DNA of 64,000 nucleotides from Trichomonas vaginalis G3. Taxonomy: Eukaryota; Parabasalia; Trichomonadida; Trichomonadidae. Numbering within the stretch: the stretch's first letter is position 1; every line of letters starts with the position of its first letter. The notes below the pieces were generated by a model that was not told the DNA's origin, made no database searches, and saw nothing but the letters and a program-made list of their open reading frames with translations. This document shows, piece by piece, positions 1-9,201 of this stretch. The translations under genes and the position numbers were made by a program. Location of the stretch: assembly GCF_026262505.1 (NCBI RefSeq), contig NC_067205.1, positions 10,788,001-10,852,000 on the forward strand. The letters run 5' to 3'.

Positions 1-1240
1 TTCAATGATATTACATGGTAATTCATTCCACATAACATTTTACATACAAATTCATATCATTCATTTCAAATCATTCAATTTTACATCCCAATTCAACTTT
101 CTAGCAATTTATATCAATGTTTTCTGAAGGTTACAATGTTAACAAGTATTACAAATTTGTTCAGAACTGTTACATGGATTTTCTGGTTTCTGGTTTCCGA
201 ACAATTTTTGATTTTTTGTTTCTCTGATTCCTATGTTCATGAATTGATCTGTTTCAGTTCCATTTGTTACAACTGTTTCAGTTTCCTTTCAATTCAATCC
301 GAACATATTTGATTTTGCTTCCAATTTGTGTTCTGTTTCACTGGTAGATCAAGTTTCACTTCTGGCTACATTTGATCCCGAACTGTTCCTGATTCAATCT
401 GTTTCAGTTCACAACAAGATCATTTGTTCCAATTTAGTTTCTGCTTCACTTGATCACTTTGATTTTATCTCGTACACTGTTGATCTGAAGGATTTTGTTT
501 CATGGTCCTTATTAGAACACTGTTTTTCAATCCAGATCGAACATTTGTTCCTCTGAACACATATTTGCTTCTGAACTCTGTTCCAAGTTTCACGTAACTT
601 GTACTTTGTTTCAGTTCATTTTGTTTCTGGACACAATTGACCAGTTTCATTATGAGATCATTTGTTTCTTTGTTTCTGATCAGTTCATTCCAGTTCATAT
701 TATATCATATGATTCATTTCGTTCCTCTGAACACCTATATGATCCTGAACTCTGTTCCAAGTTTCATGGACTCTGTATCAGTTCATTTTAGATCATTTGT
801 TTCATTTCGTTTCTGATTACATTTGTTCAGTTCTTTATTGAATCATTTGTTTCATATTGATTCTCTGATCAGTTCACCTCAGTTCCTAACTCATGATATC
901 TGATTCTTTGTTCCTCTGAACATTTATCACTCAGAGCTGTTCCAAGTTTCTCGTAACTTGAACTTTGTTTCATTCCTTATCTTTGAATCTGTTTCAGTTC
1001 ATTCGAATTAGATCATTCGATTCTTTGTTTTCGAACACATATTACACCATTTGTTTCATTCCGAACTGTTATCAAGTTTTATCCAGTTCATTTATTTTAT
1101 TTTCATTTGTTTCAGTATTCACTTTTTTATTGAGACTCATAAGCACAGTTCAGTGACTCTTTTCAAGTTGTGATTCATAAGATATAAGCTATCTATGTTT
1201 TTCTTTCTTGAACCAAATGAGTTTATCTATAACTAAGCTA
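1..1240. repeat. Degenerate T-rich repeat tract in host flank
   Basis: A T-rich tract in which TTTCAGTTC-type words recur throughout. A longer unit starting near TCCTCTGAACA and running through CTGTTCCAAGTTTC appears at about 550, 722 and 911, so the spacing is roughly 170-190 bp. Short open frames exist on both strands but none is long or shared between units. It may be a decayed repeat-rich host gene or a low-grade satellite; I cannot tell which. Confidence 0.4.
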
Positions 1241-3112
1241 AGAAGAAAATAAGTTTTCCTTATGAAGATGAGATAGATGAGCACTGAGTTCCCACTATCA
1301 ATTCATTTTTCTACATCCAGTAACTATTAGTCTTGTTTCTTAAGACAACAGAAGAAGAAGACAAAGCTGATTCACAACCAATATATTGGTACTGTTTCAC
1401 AGATTTAGTTACTGATGATTTTTTCATAAGAATTCCCGATGATTCACTAGTTTTCTGATCCAGTGACTTCAGGGTTATTGAGATTGTTCATTGAGATATT
1501 TCCTTATACACATTTATAAGCATAATTTCCTATGAATAGTTTTCTCTCTTTTCATTTCACTGAACTTTTTTCCTTTCCTTTCCAAACAAACAAAAGTTTT
1601 CCAATCCAATTCCCTCTGTTACATCAATTTGACAATTAGTTACATTTATTTCAACCACAGTTCTTTTTTATTTGATCAATCAACCAAACTCGATCTCTCA
1701 AACAATTTCATTAATTAAATTCATTCATAACTCGAACAACTCAGACTTTATTTTAATGAAGATTTGATCAAAAAAAGATTTGTCACTTATTTAATTGTCA
1801 AATGATGATTACTTTTATATTATTGTTTTATATTGTTTTGTATTTTAGATGATTGATTTAGTACTGATGCACGTATGATTCTTCTGATATCTAGCCATAA
1901 GTTTATATGTCTCCAAAAAAAGCCACAATGGTTTTCGATTCACTGGGTTTCCGAAGAAGGATATTTCAGGTGTTCTTGGTTTCAATGGTTTCATAGATGT
2001 TTCCGGTATGGTTTTCTGATTTCATTTTTGGTTCTTTTTTTGAATGGTTCTTGAGTGTCGCTTTTGGTGTCAGTTTTTGAAGGTTCACGGTTTCTTGGTT
2101 TTCATGGGTTTTTCTAATTTGATGGATCAAATATGGTTTCAGATGGATTTTACTATTGGAATGCAGTATTTTTTTACAATAGGAAGAAGTGGCAGTGGCA
2201 TAATTTGGATGAACAAAAAACAGGCTCTGATAATTTGATAATTTTTTTCGGAAGGTTTTTTCTTATTATTCCGGTTTCTCTTACTTTTTCACACTTTTTT
2301 CCTTGTTGCAAAAGGATTTTTAGTGTGTTTTTTCTTTATTGTCCTCTCTTTCCTTCCGATTCGACCTTTTTTTGGGAATTTCTCGAATAAACGGTGTGTG
2401 AATACACAAGAAACAACGACACAATATATCCATTTACTTGGATATTTTATGTCATGTATTCACATACAAAACTTTTACCCCAAATCTCAAAAATTTTTTT
2501 TCTAAGTTTATTTTTTTCAAATGATAGTTCGATTCAATTTATTTTCTATATATCTTTCAATTGAATCCGTCATCTAATTTATCGGTTATAATAGATGTTA
2601 TAAGAGTAATGATATTTTTAGCATTTAATTGAAATGTTTATATTTTGAGTCACACACAATTTTGAATTTTCGGGAAAAGTAGCAATTGATATATTTAGAA
2701 TATCCATGCATTTTGGATCGGATTAAAATTTTGAAGTCTCGTAAATTAAAAATCAATATCGATGTTTAAATCCAATCATATATCATATGAATATTCAATA
2801 CCACAAGTCGATGTTGATAAATAGCCATTTGGAACAATACCATTCATATTGAAATCGATAACAGCTTATCATCATTAAGTGAAATCTTCCGATTAACGTA
2901 TGTAAGAAGGGTTTTTAATTCCTACCTTATAATTCGATAATAATTGATAACAAAATCTTAGATAACGTAACTTCCAATGCACTCCAACAAGGATTGCTTA
3001 TGTTTCCATGAGGAAATTAATGTTTGCGCTTCCGAATCCTTTGTTTTGATCATTATACTACAAATCATTCAATATTCCATACCTGACTTCAATTATAATT
3101 AATTTTAGAATG
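1241..3112. other. Host-like AT-rich DNA, no gene recognised
   Basis: AT-rich sequence without a convincing open frame. The stretch around 1930-2240 is enriched in GGTTTT/GGTTTC words and has only short frames. I see no RNA gene and no element terminus before 3113. Confidence 0.5.
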
Positions 3113-3113
3113 A

Positions 3114-3118
3114 TAGCC
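3114..3118. other. Candidate target-site duplication of E1, left copy
   Basis: TAGCC directly precedes the AGGTCAGG terminus of E1 and occurs again at 27461-27465 directly after the T tract at the other end. Maverick-type integration makes 5-6 bp duplications. Five matching bases alone are weak, but both lie exactly at the outer limits of the inverted repeats. Confidence 0.5.
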
Positions 3119-3273
3119 AGGTCAGGTATGAGGGGCTTCCAGGGGCTGCGCCCCTTCTAGCCCTGAAGATGTTTAGTATAACTTTGTCCGGACAAGTAAG
3201 GGTCTATCGTCGCTACAGGAAAAGTTACAGGCGTTCCAAGGAAGTATACTTTGAGAAGCCTTCTTCTGGGTCG
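3119..3273. repeat. Left terminal inverted repeat of E1
   Basis: The terminus starts AGGTCAGG, followed by GGGGCTTCC, a perfect AGGGGC-TGC-GCCCCT hairpin (3141-3155) and CTAGCCC, which pairs with the outer GGGGCT. The part from about 3182 to 3273, including TTTGTCCGGACAAG, is found in reverse complement at about 27199-27275. Compared with the right end it lacks about 100 bp holding an extra hairpin copy. Confidence 0.75.
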
Positions 3274-3376
3274 AAAACATTATATAATGTGTCGCTTTTC
3301 ACAAATTATATATGTTTTCATGTTTTGTCACTTTTCTGTCACTTTTCAGGAAAAACATTTTTATTATTATATATAA

Positions 3377-4195
3377 ATGAATTTTACAAAACCACCGTTA
3401 CCCTTCTTTGGAAATAAGAGTAGATGTAAAGATATTCTATTGAGAGAACTTAAGAAACTACCGAATGGTCTAACATTTGTAGATTTGTTCGGTGGAAGTT
3501 TCTATATATCCCATTTGTGCCATACAATATTCCCAGACTCAAAGATTATATGCAATGACTTCGACAACTATATGGACCGTCTCAAACATATACCAGACAC
3601 AAACAATATATTGAAAGAGTTAAAAGAAAAGATACCTATAGGTAAGATGGAACGTATACCATTAGATAACAAAAATATTGTGAGAGAGGTTTTGAAAAAA
3701 GCAGAATATATAGACTGGGATAGTATATCTGCTAGACTATTATATAGTGGTGCTATAAGAGTTCATGACATTGAAACACTTATGTCAAAAGTTTTATATC
3801 TTAACTATACAAATGTTTTCAAAGAGAACATAGAAAAATATATTGAGGGTATAGAGTTTGTGAGATGTCGTTGGACAGAGTTGTATGAAAAATATAAAGA
3901 CAAGGAAAATGTTTTCTTTATAGTGGACCCGCCGTTCTATAACACATGCGATTTTCAATACCAAGTAGACTGGACTTTGAGAGACTCTTTAGAAACTTTA
4001 GACGTTTTACATAACTGTCCATGCTTTTACTTTACATCCGATAAAAGTGGTTTGGAAACCGTTATGAGATGGTTAGAGGACATACATGACTATGAGTTTA
4101 GATATGACAAGATAGAATATGAGAGAGGTCCTATAAACTGGAGAAAGTGTCATAACAAAGAAATTTTACTAGTAAGTAAATGTGGTTTGAAATAG
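3377..4195 (+). CDS. D12-class DNA adenine-N6 methyltransferase (Dam-like)
   Basis: A 272-residue protein that should transfer a methyl group from S-adenosylmethionine to N6 of adenine in DNA. FFGNKS (10-15) matches the first conserved block of the D12 class, VDLFGGS (35-41) the SAM-binding loop, and DPPF (184-187) the catalytic DPPY motif with Phe for Tyr, a tolerated variant. Length is normal for the family. It is the first gene of E1, 104 bp inside the terminal repeat, after the T-rich leader TTTTTATTATTATATATAA. Its 3' end overlaps the next small gene by 16 bp. T. vaginalis DNA is known to contain 6mA and Maverick-borne Dam-like enzymes. The target site is unknown; GATC is typical for Dam but unproven here. 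The frame is intact. Confidence 0.9.
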   Translation: MNFTKPPLPFFGNKSRCKDILLRELKKLPNGLTFVDLFGGSFYISHLCHTIFPDSKIICNDFDNYMDRLKHIPDTNNILKELKEKIPIGKMERIPLDNKNIVREVLKKAEYIDWDSISARLLYSGAIRVHDIETLMSKVLYLNYTNVFKENIEKYIEGIEFVRCRWTELYEKYKDKENVFFIVDPPFYNTCDFQYQVDWTLRDSLETLDVLHNCPCFYFTSDKSGLETVMRWLEDIHDYEFRYDKIEYERGPINWRKCHNKEILLVSKCGLK

Positions 4196-4311
4196 GACTA
4201 CTTGTTTTAGGTTTTTTCCATTGTGTCATTTATTTATTTGACGTGGCAGAAAGATATAGAGAATATGAAGATGAACCAATGCCTGCAAATGTCCAGCATA
4301 TGTACTCGTAA
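4180..4311 (+). CDS. Small single-span membrane protein, 43 residues
   Basis: A 43-residue frame (starts MWFEIGLLVLGFF, ends NVQHMYS) overlapping the methyltransferase stop by 16 bp in another frame. Residues 3-20 are strongly hydrophobic and would span a membrane once; the rest is charged (ERYREYEDE). The overlap suggests translation from a shared transcript. I do not recognise a family. Small membrane proteins are common in polinton-like viruses, so a virion or membrane role is possible. It is short, so its reality rests on the clean overlap and the hydrophobic/charged layout. Confidence 0.45.
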   Translation: MWFEIGLLVLGFFHCVIYLFDVAERYREYEDEPMPANVQHMYS

Positions 4312-4334
4312 GAGATATTTTTATCTAATATTAA

Positions 4335-4697
4335 ATGGACGCACAGAACTTAGCAAATGCACAGCAACCTGGACAACCAAACCCAGAGAATATTCCAAAT
4401 GAAGTTAGAATACAAACTGCAATGGCAAACTATGGTCAAGTGCCAACAGATGTACAAATGCAAACTGCCATGTCAAATGACGCTGCGTTAGGTTTGCCAC
4501 CATGGTATGCAAATATGAGATGGAAAGAGTTTTATACAAACCCTGAAGTGGGATATAAACAACTTTATGCAGATGACGCGAACACAGGAGTTGACCCAGA
4601 ATATGTTTTCTACCAGAGGAGAAACAGAATGTATGAGCTCCAGTTAAAGAATGCTATGGAACTCAACAGGAAACGTAAGAGACTAGGCGGACATTAG
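4335..4697 (+). CDS. Unknown small protein with internal repeat, candidate virion component
   Basis: A 120-residue protein that I do not recognise. The N-terminal third is Gln/Asn/Pro-rich and holds a tandem repeat of the type IQTAMANYGQVPTDVQMQTAM. The middle is aromatic (LPPWYANMRWKEFY) and the C-terminus is basic (NRKRKRLGGH). It follows the 43-residue gene by 23 bp and precedes another small virion-like gene by 18 bp, all on the same strand. Context suggests a minor structural protein; this is inference. Confidence 0.6.
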   Translation: MDAQNLANAQQPGQPNPENIPNEVRIQTAMANYGQVPTDVQMQTAMSNDAALGLPPWYANMRWKEFYTNPEVGYKQLYADDANTGVDPEYVFYQRRNRMYELQLKNAMELNRKRKRLGGH

Positions 4698-4715
4698 ATT
4701 TTTACATATAGTAAA

Positions 4716-4958
4716 ATGGGTTTCTTTGGAAGAATAGGAAACTTCTTTCGAAATGTTGGAAGAGGTATATGGAATGGAATAAAATCTGTCGGAAGAGGAA
4801 TTTGGAACGGAGTCAAAAATATTGGTAAAAGAGTAGGTCAGTTCGTTGGTATTATACCTAAAGACCCTGAACCAGAAGAACAAGCTCCTGTTATACAACA
4901 GCCTGAACCTGCACCACAGTCTAGTTGGCAACCAAATCCAACACCTCAACCGTATTAA
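4716..4958 (+). CDS. Amphipathic Gly-rich small protein, possible membrane-active virion peptide
   Basis: An 80-residue protein. Residues 1-48 alternate bulky hydrophobics with Gly, Arg and Lys (FFGRIGNFFRNVGRGIWNG) and contain a duplicated VGRGIWNG motif, which predicts an amphipathic helix. Residues 49-80 are a Pro/Gln/Glu-rich tail. The MGFFG start could be N-myristoylated. Similar small Gly-rich amphipathic proteins in polinton and adintovirus relatives have been compared with adenoviral membrane-lytic or core proteins. That analogy is by composition only. It ends 4 bp before the stop of the convergent gene. Confidence 0.55.
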   Translation: MGFFGRIGNFFRNVGRGIWNGIKSVGRGIWNGVKNIGKRVGQFVGIIPKDPEPEEQAPVIQQPEPAPQSSWQPNPTPQPY

Positions 4959-4962
4959 AAAA

Positions 4963-5811
4963 TTATATTTTTACCGTTCGATAGTAGTTGTATATGAAAC
5001 TAAGTTCTAAGTAAAACGCATGGTATAATGGAACTATTCTCTTTCTTCCATCTGTTGTAAACCATACTTGAAAGTCTGAAATACTTCCACTTGGTGGTTC
5101 ATATAGCTTTGTAGGTTTTTCGTAAAAGTCATTTGCCAAGCATAAAAAAGAGTTTTGTGCACCAGAAAATGAAGCATGAACTATAATAGCATCTGAGTCG
5201 AAAACATTTTCATATGTTCCATTAGGGTTTTCGACTTCATAAAAGTCCGGGTGTACTGGATATTCTGCAGGCTGATTTAACATCCTCATAAATCTATACC
5301 ATGCCAAGTTGTTATATTTTGTAGAAATATAAACGTTTTCTCCAAGGTCTTCTATTCTATTGATTTTAACAGTTGCATTTTTCCTGTCATATATAATATC
5401 GAGATGGTACTCTCCTTCGTCAATGTTATACTGGTTTGCATATTCGATATAGATGTCGTTTATTTTTTCTTGAAAAGCTTGAAGAGTTGTTTCTAAGTTT
5501 ACAAGCAAACTAACTTGTAAAAGTTTTCCCTGTTCAAATTTCTCATACGTATGTTTTTCTTTGTTATAGTATCGAACTTCAAAACCGACTGTAAATGGGA
5601 AACCATGTATGGCTTCTGAAATGAACTTCATTCTACGAAAGCCAATAGCTTTTGTGACAGATGGGTCTCTTAACCATCTTAACGGGTAGTCAAAACGATA
5701 GCCTTCATGCTTTACGGTCTCTGTCTCAAACTTTTGACCGACATTCGTAAAAAGTTCATCTAATGGTTTAGTTGTAGCAACTCTTGAATTTTCTTTTTCT
5801 ATTGAAAGCAT
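4963..5811 (-). CDS. Minor virion protein candidate, paralogue A
   Basis: A 282-residue protein clearly related to the gene at 10590-11450. Shared features are RFDYPLRW followed by KAIGFRRM near residue 43, and a C-terminal block with HASFS, NSFLC, FYE, then FQVWFTT and YLELSFIYN. More distant relatives are at 32504-33362 and 49163-50044. The final block, an aromatic-rich strand series, would suit a beta-rich capsid or penton-associated protein, but I know no exact family. It starts 18 bp from the divergent fibre gene at 5830, so the two are probably co-expressed late genes. The frame is intact. Confidence 0.6.
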   Translation of the reverse strand: MLSIEKENSRVATTKPLDELFTNVGQKFETETVKHEGYRFDYPLRWLRDPSVTKAIGFRRMKFISEAIHGFPFTVGFEVRYYNKEKHTYEKFEQGKLLQVSLLVNLETTLQAFQEKINDIYIEYANQYNIDEGEYHLDIIYDRKNATVKINRIEDLGENVYISTKYNNLAWYRFMRMLNQPAEYPVHPDFYEVENPNGTYENVFDSDAIIVHASFSGAQNSFLCLANDFYEKPTKLYEPPSGSISDFQVWFTTDGRKRIVPLYHAFYLELSFIYNYYRTVKI

Positions 5812-5829
5812 ATTTTATCTAGAATAAAA
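5812..5829. promoter_or_regulatory. 18-bp divergent start region
   Basis: Only 18 bp (ATTTTATCTAGAATAAAA) separate the start codons of the minor virion gene (minus) and the fibre gene (plus). The TAGAATAAAA core recurs at 21777-21793 and 47837-47870. Any promoter signals must overlap the coding starts. Confidence 0.45.
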
Positions 5830-7632
5830 ATGTCAAATGAAACAGCGTCTATGAGAGAAATACAACACAACCGACAACTCATTATACAAGCTCTAAATAA
5901 GAACACAACAAACTTTTCAAACTATTCTAAGATATCTGAGTCATTGAAAGAAGGAAACTTAAAACTGACATTAAACCCAATGACAGATGAGTTTCTGTTT
6001 CAAGACAATAAGAACCATACTGTTTGTATAAATCCAACAAAAGGAACTTTAAACGAGAAACCTATATCTGAACTTCTTTTGAAAGCAGATGTTGGCAACA
6101 AAGCTGACAAAGAATATGTAGACGATGCAATAGCAAAAGAAGAAGAAAGAGCTAACAAAGCTTATGCAACAAAAGAACATACTCATCCTGAACTAGCAGA
6201 CAAAACATATGTTGACAATAAAATGTCAAGTGAAGTGACAAGAGCTGAAAACGAATATTCTAAAAAGACTCATACACATACCATTGCAAATATTGCAAAC
6301 TTACAAGAAACCTTAAACAGGAAAAGTGACGTTGGACATACACATACCATTGCAAATATTACAAACTTACAAGAAACCTTAAACAGGAAAAGTGACGTTG
6401 GACATACACATACCATTGCAAATATTGCAAACTTACAAGAAACCTTAAACAGGAAAAGTGACGTTGGACATACACATACCATTGCAAATATTGCAAACTT
6501 ACAAGAAACCTTAAACAGGAAAAGTGACGTTGGACATACACATACATCTTTGAAATAACAGACTTAAACGTTAGCCTTGAAAATAAAGCAGATAAAACAT
6601 ATGTCAATGAAATATACCAAAGTTTAGTTGGAACAAAAAATATTGAAACTATTGTTGGTGACTTTTCTTTCAATGAAGAAAACAAATATTTTAGATGGCA
6701 GTTTGTACATTCCTTAAAAAATGGTATACGGTATAAACTCATTCCGAAAAATAACAATGAAATGTATGTAAGCTATAAAAAGAACGATGGTACACAAGTT
6801 AAAGTTCCATTAGACAACAACTGCTACTTAAACTTATATGGAGACGAACAAAAGAAATATTTCCGAGTTTATGAAATGACAGATATGACATTGCCTGACC
6901 CAGCTCCAGCACCATACTATTATGACTATGGAGATGACAACAGAACACCACATGTAGATGAACAAAAGCTAACATTATATTTAGATTTTTATAGATATAA
7001 AAAGATATAATGCAATAGAAAAAACGAGAATAGTATACTATTATGAAGATGACAGAAATAAATATTATAGTCAAGATTTTACCTACCCTGAAAACATAAG
7101 ATTATATTATAAAAAATATTCTGACACAAACCAGAAGAAACCTGAAATAGTTGCACTATATTTTAAGTTCAAAAGAGACAATCCTATAATATCTCATATG
7201 TTTGATTTAATGAACCCAGTAGGTTCTATTTATACATCTATGGAAGCAAGAGGTCCTCAAGTAATGTTTGGTGTTGGTGCATGGGAACAAATAGTCGACA
7301 GGTTTTTGTATTGTGCAAACTCTTCAAAGGAAACAGGTGGAAGTAAAACGATTTCAGGTGAAAATTTACCTGCACACAGTCACTACATAGATTTAAGTAC
7401 ATCTCAAGCAGGTTGGCATAAGCATAGATATTGGGATTGGTCAGGAATGACAAAAGGTAAAGGATATGATGTTAAAGACGACGTTAAGTTTGCTATAAAT
7501 TGTTACTGGGATGACACTCAGGGAGAAGGAAACCATACACATTTCGTTTCAGGATATACGCAAACAACGGGACAAAGTAAAGACTACATGCCACCTTACA
7601 TGACAGTTTACGCATGGTATAGAATTGCTTAG
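5830..7632 (+). pseudogene. Tail-fibre-like protein with phage tail-collar domain, two frameshifts
   Basis: One gene of about 600 codons, read as three pieces: 5830 to about 6550, then another frame to about 7000, then the original frame to 7632. The first shift is in a T run after the repeat array, the second in an A run near 7000, so they cancel. The N-terminal 140 residues are charged and coil-forming, four perfect 22-residue repeats follow (ANLQETLNRKSDVGHTHT type), and the end is a phage tail-collar-like domain: MNPVGSIYTS, GENLPAHSH, MPPYMTVYAWYRIA. Such ends trimerise at fibre tips in phages and are used for host attachment. A longer relative is E2 42773-46178. It converges with the integrase, overlapping it by 4 bp. 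Confidence 0.75.
6271..6534 (+). repeat. 66-bp tandem repeat in fibre gene, four copies
   Basis: Four near-identical 66-bp units starting at 6271, 6337, 6403 and 6469, with a partial fifth start at 6535. Each encodes 22 residues, so copy-number change keeps the frame. The identity between copies points to recent expansion or homogenisation. Confidence 0.9.
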
Positions 7633-8588
7633 TCGTCATTTTCAACTTCTTTAGCATATTCGTCAGGAGTTGTCTTATATTTGTTAGGAACTGTCTTTGA
7701 AAGTATACCACCTTGAACTTTGACAAGTTTGAAACGAGGTCTGGCAATAGTAGTTTTATCTTCTGCTTGCAGTGTGTACATTTTGCCATGTTTGCCTAAA
7801 ACTTCATAATATTCTCTTGTATACTTTCTTCTATTTTTACGAACACGAATGTGAGTACCTGTCGGGTTCCCATTGTTGTCATAGTCAATAGTATTTTCAT
7901 ATGGGTCGCGTTTGGGTATTTCTATTTTTACTTTGTCACCTTTCTGAAGTTTGAAGCCCGGCATTCTTTCTTGTTTGTCTCTTTTGACTAAATTATTAAA
8001 TATATAGTCTTTCTCTAAGTCAGGGTTGTTTTTCATTTCTTCGGGGGAGTGGTTTCCCAAACCTTTTTGTTTACGGCTATTGTAAATATTTAAAACTTGT
8101 CTCATCTTTGCCATGGAGAAGTGTCTATATTTGTCGTCATATGACATTTCATTTGCTTCACCACCTTGTGGTTGGTTTAAGTCTCTTAACATTTTTATAC
8201 AACCGTCAATGACACCAAGAGCAGAATGGTTTTGGTCGACAATGAAATATTGGTTTACATTTTTTGAACGCAGATAGTTTTTTACATCGTCTGATTTGAA
8301 AGAACTTTCACAGTCAGATGTTAGTTTTGTTGGATGGTATTTGTCAACGAATATTGTCAAAGCTGCTAAGATATCTAAAATATTTTTGGACTGTAATGGT
8401 ATGGCTTCACAGTATCTTGTGTTTTGACCAACAAATATTAGCCAGTATGGTGGTCCATCTTCTCTATACCTCGGAATGTTTTCCAAGATATCCATAAACC
8501 AAGCATTTGGTGTTGAACTAAAGATTTTTACCATGAGTGCTTTCTTTGTCGCCTTAGAAACATAGGGGTCCTTGTTTGGATTCGTCAT
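7629..8588 (-). CDS. rve-family (retroviral-type) integrase
   Basis: A 319-residue integrase that should join element ends to host DNA in the nucleus. Candidate catalytic residues are D33 (WFMDIL), D92 (LTSDCESS) and D128 (HSALGVIDGC). D92 and D128 are separated by exactly 35 residues, as in the D,D(35)E signature, but with Asp in the Glu position. The C-terminal half has a basic SH3-like strand region (FKLQKGDKVKI, residues about 220-300). Length is near the Polinton norm. The frame is open, unlike the E2 copy. It starts 17 bp from the divergent gene at 8606. The Asp may be a lineage trait, as the E2 copy has Asn-Arg at the neighbouring position, or may weaken catalysis. Confidence 0.9.
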   Translation of the reverse strand: MTNPNKDPYVSKATKKALMVKIFSSTPNAWFMDILENIPRYREDGPPYWLIFVGQNTRYCEAIPLQSKNILDILAALTIFVDKYHPTKLTSDCESSFKSDDVKNYLRSKNVNQYFIVDQNHSALGVIDGCIKMLRDLNQPQGGEANEMSYDDKYRHFSMAKMRQVLNIYNSRKQKGLGNHSPEEMKNNPDLEKDYIFNNLVKRDKQERMPGFKLQKGDKVKIEIPKRDPYENTIDYDNNGNPTGTHIRVRKNRRKYTREYYEVLGKHGKMYTLQAEDKTTIARPRFKLVKVQGGILSKTVPNKYKTTPDEYAKEVENDD

Positions 8589-8605
8589 TTTTTAACCCAT
8601 AAGAA
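8589..8605. promoter_or_regulatory. 17-bp divergent start region
   Basis: The integrase (minus) and the gene at 8606 (plus) start 17 bp apart (TTTTTAACCCATAAGAA). This lacks the TAGAATAAAA core of other pairs, which may mark a different expression class. Confidence 0.35.
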
Positions 8606-9007
8606 ATGGGTTTATTTGGCGCGTTAGCAGGAGTTGCATCCAGATTTTTGCCCGCAGTGGGAACAATAGCCAGAGGTGTATTTGGAGTTGGAAGGAAGAT
8701 TTTGAGTACATTAGGTATACTTAAAGAGAAAGCACAACCTATTATACAAACTGTACAGAAAGGTTGGGATGTAGCACGAGATGCAACAAATCTTATTCCA
8801 AATCCTGAAACAAGAGGAAAAGTTCAAGGATGGATGGACAATGTAGGAAGACAAGCAGGAAACTATTATAACAAAGCAAATGACTACTATAACCAAGCAG
8901 GACACTATATGGACCAAGGTGAAAGATTCTTTAACAGAGGATATAACCATGCACAACAATGGGTAAACAATAACCAACCTCAACCGCCTCAAACGTGGGG
9001 AATGTAA
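8606..9007 (+). CDS. Candidate minor virion protein with hydrophobic N-terminus
   Basis: A 133-residue protein. The N-terminal 40 residues are Gly/Ala/Val-rich and hydrophobic (MGLFGALAGVASRFLPAVG), residues 75-125 are Asn/Tyr/Gln-rich with a repeated NYYNKANDYYNQAGHY pattern, and the end is Pro/Gln-rich. The layout parallels the 4716 gene here and the 50270 gene of E2 (hydrophobic Ala/Gly start, basic or polar tail). Such proteins sit with capsid genes in polinton-like viruses and may be membrane-active or core proteins. I know no named family. It heads a three-gene run to 9783. Confidence 0.55.
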   Translation: MGLFGALAGVASRFLPAVGTIARGVFGVGRKILSTLGILKEKAQPIIQTVQKGWDVARDATNLIPNPETRGKVQGWMDNVGRQAGNYYNKANDYYNQAGHYMDQGERFFNRGYNHAQQWVNNNQPQPPQTWGM

Positions 9008-9010
9008 AGT

Positions 9011-9029
9011 TTTTTACTGAGATGAAATG
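9011..9029 (+). promoter_or_regulatory. Duplicated leader/start motif, copy 1
   Basis: TTTTTACTGAGATGAAATG, including the start codon of the 50-residue gene. An identical 19-bp string ends at the start codon of the next gene (9183-9201). Exact duplication at two consecutive starts suggests a promoter or translation signal. Confidence 0.5.
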
Positions 9030-9179
9030 AACAATACAGCATTGAGACAAATGGGTTCAAGATGGATTTGTCGGCTTCCAGCAGTTACACAACGTGTTTG
9101 TCAAGTTCTTCCTATACCTCAGGAAGTTTTAGACCGACTTAAAAAACAACAACAACCAGTTGAAAACAAACCAAACTAA
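9027..9179 (+). CDS. Small basic protein, 50 residues
   Basis: A 50-residue frame (starts MNNTALRQMG, ends QQQPVENKPN) with two Cys, several Arg and a Gln-rich tail. It begins at the duplicated leader motif and ends 19 bp before the next start, which is preceded by the same motif. That shared leader is the main support. Function unknown; a small virion or DNA-binding role would fit the neighbourhood. Confidence 0.5.
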   Translation: MNNTALRQMGSRWICRLPAVTQRVCQVLPIPQEVLDRLKKQQQPVENKPN

Positions 9180-9182
9180 AAT

Positions 9183-9201
9183 TTTTTACTGAGATGAAAT
9201 G
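9183..9201 (+). promoter_or_regulatory. Duplicated leader/start motif, copy 2
   Basis: Second exact copy of the 19-bp leader seen at 9011-9029, again ending on an ATG. It fixes the start of the 194-residue gene. Confidence 0.5.

Noticed and set aside
465-791. Short frames on both strands in the first kilobase
   Set aside because: They fall in degenerate repeats with no conserved frame between units.
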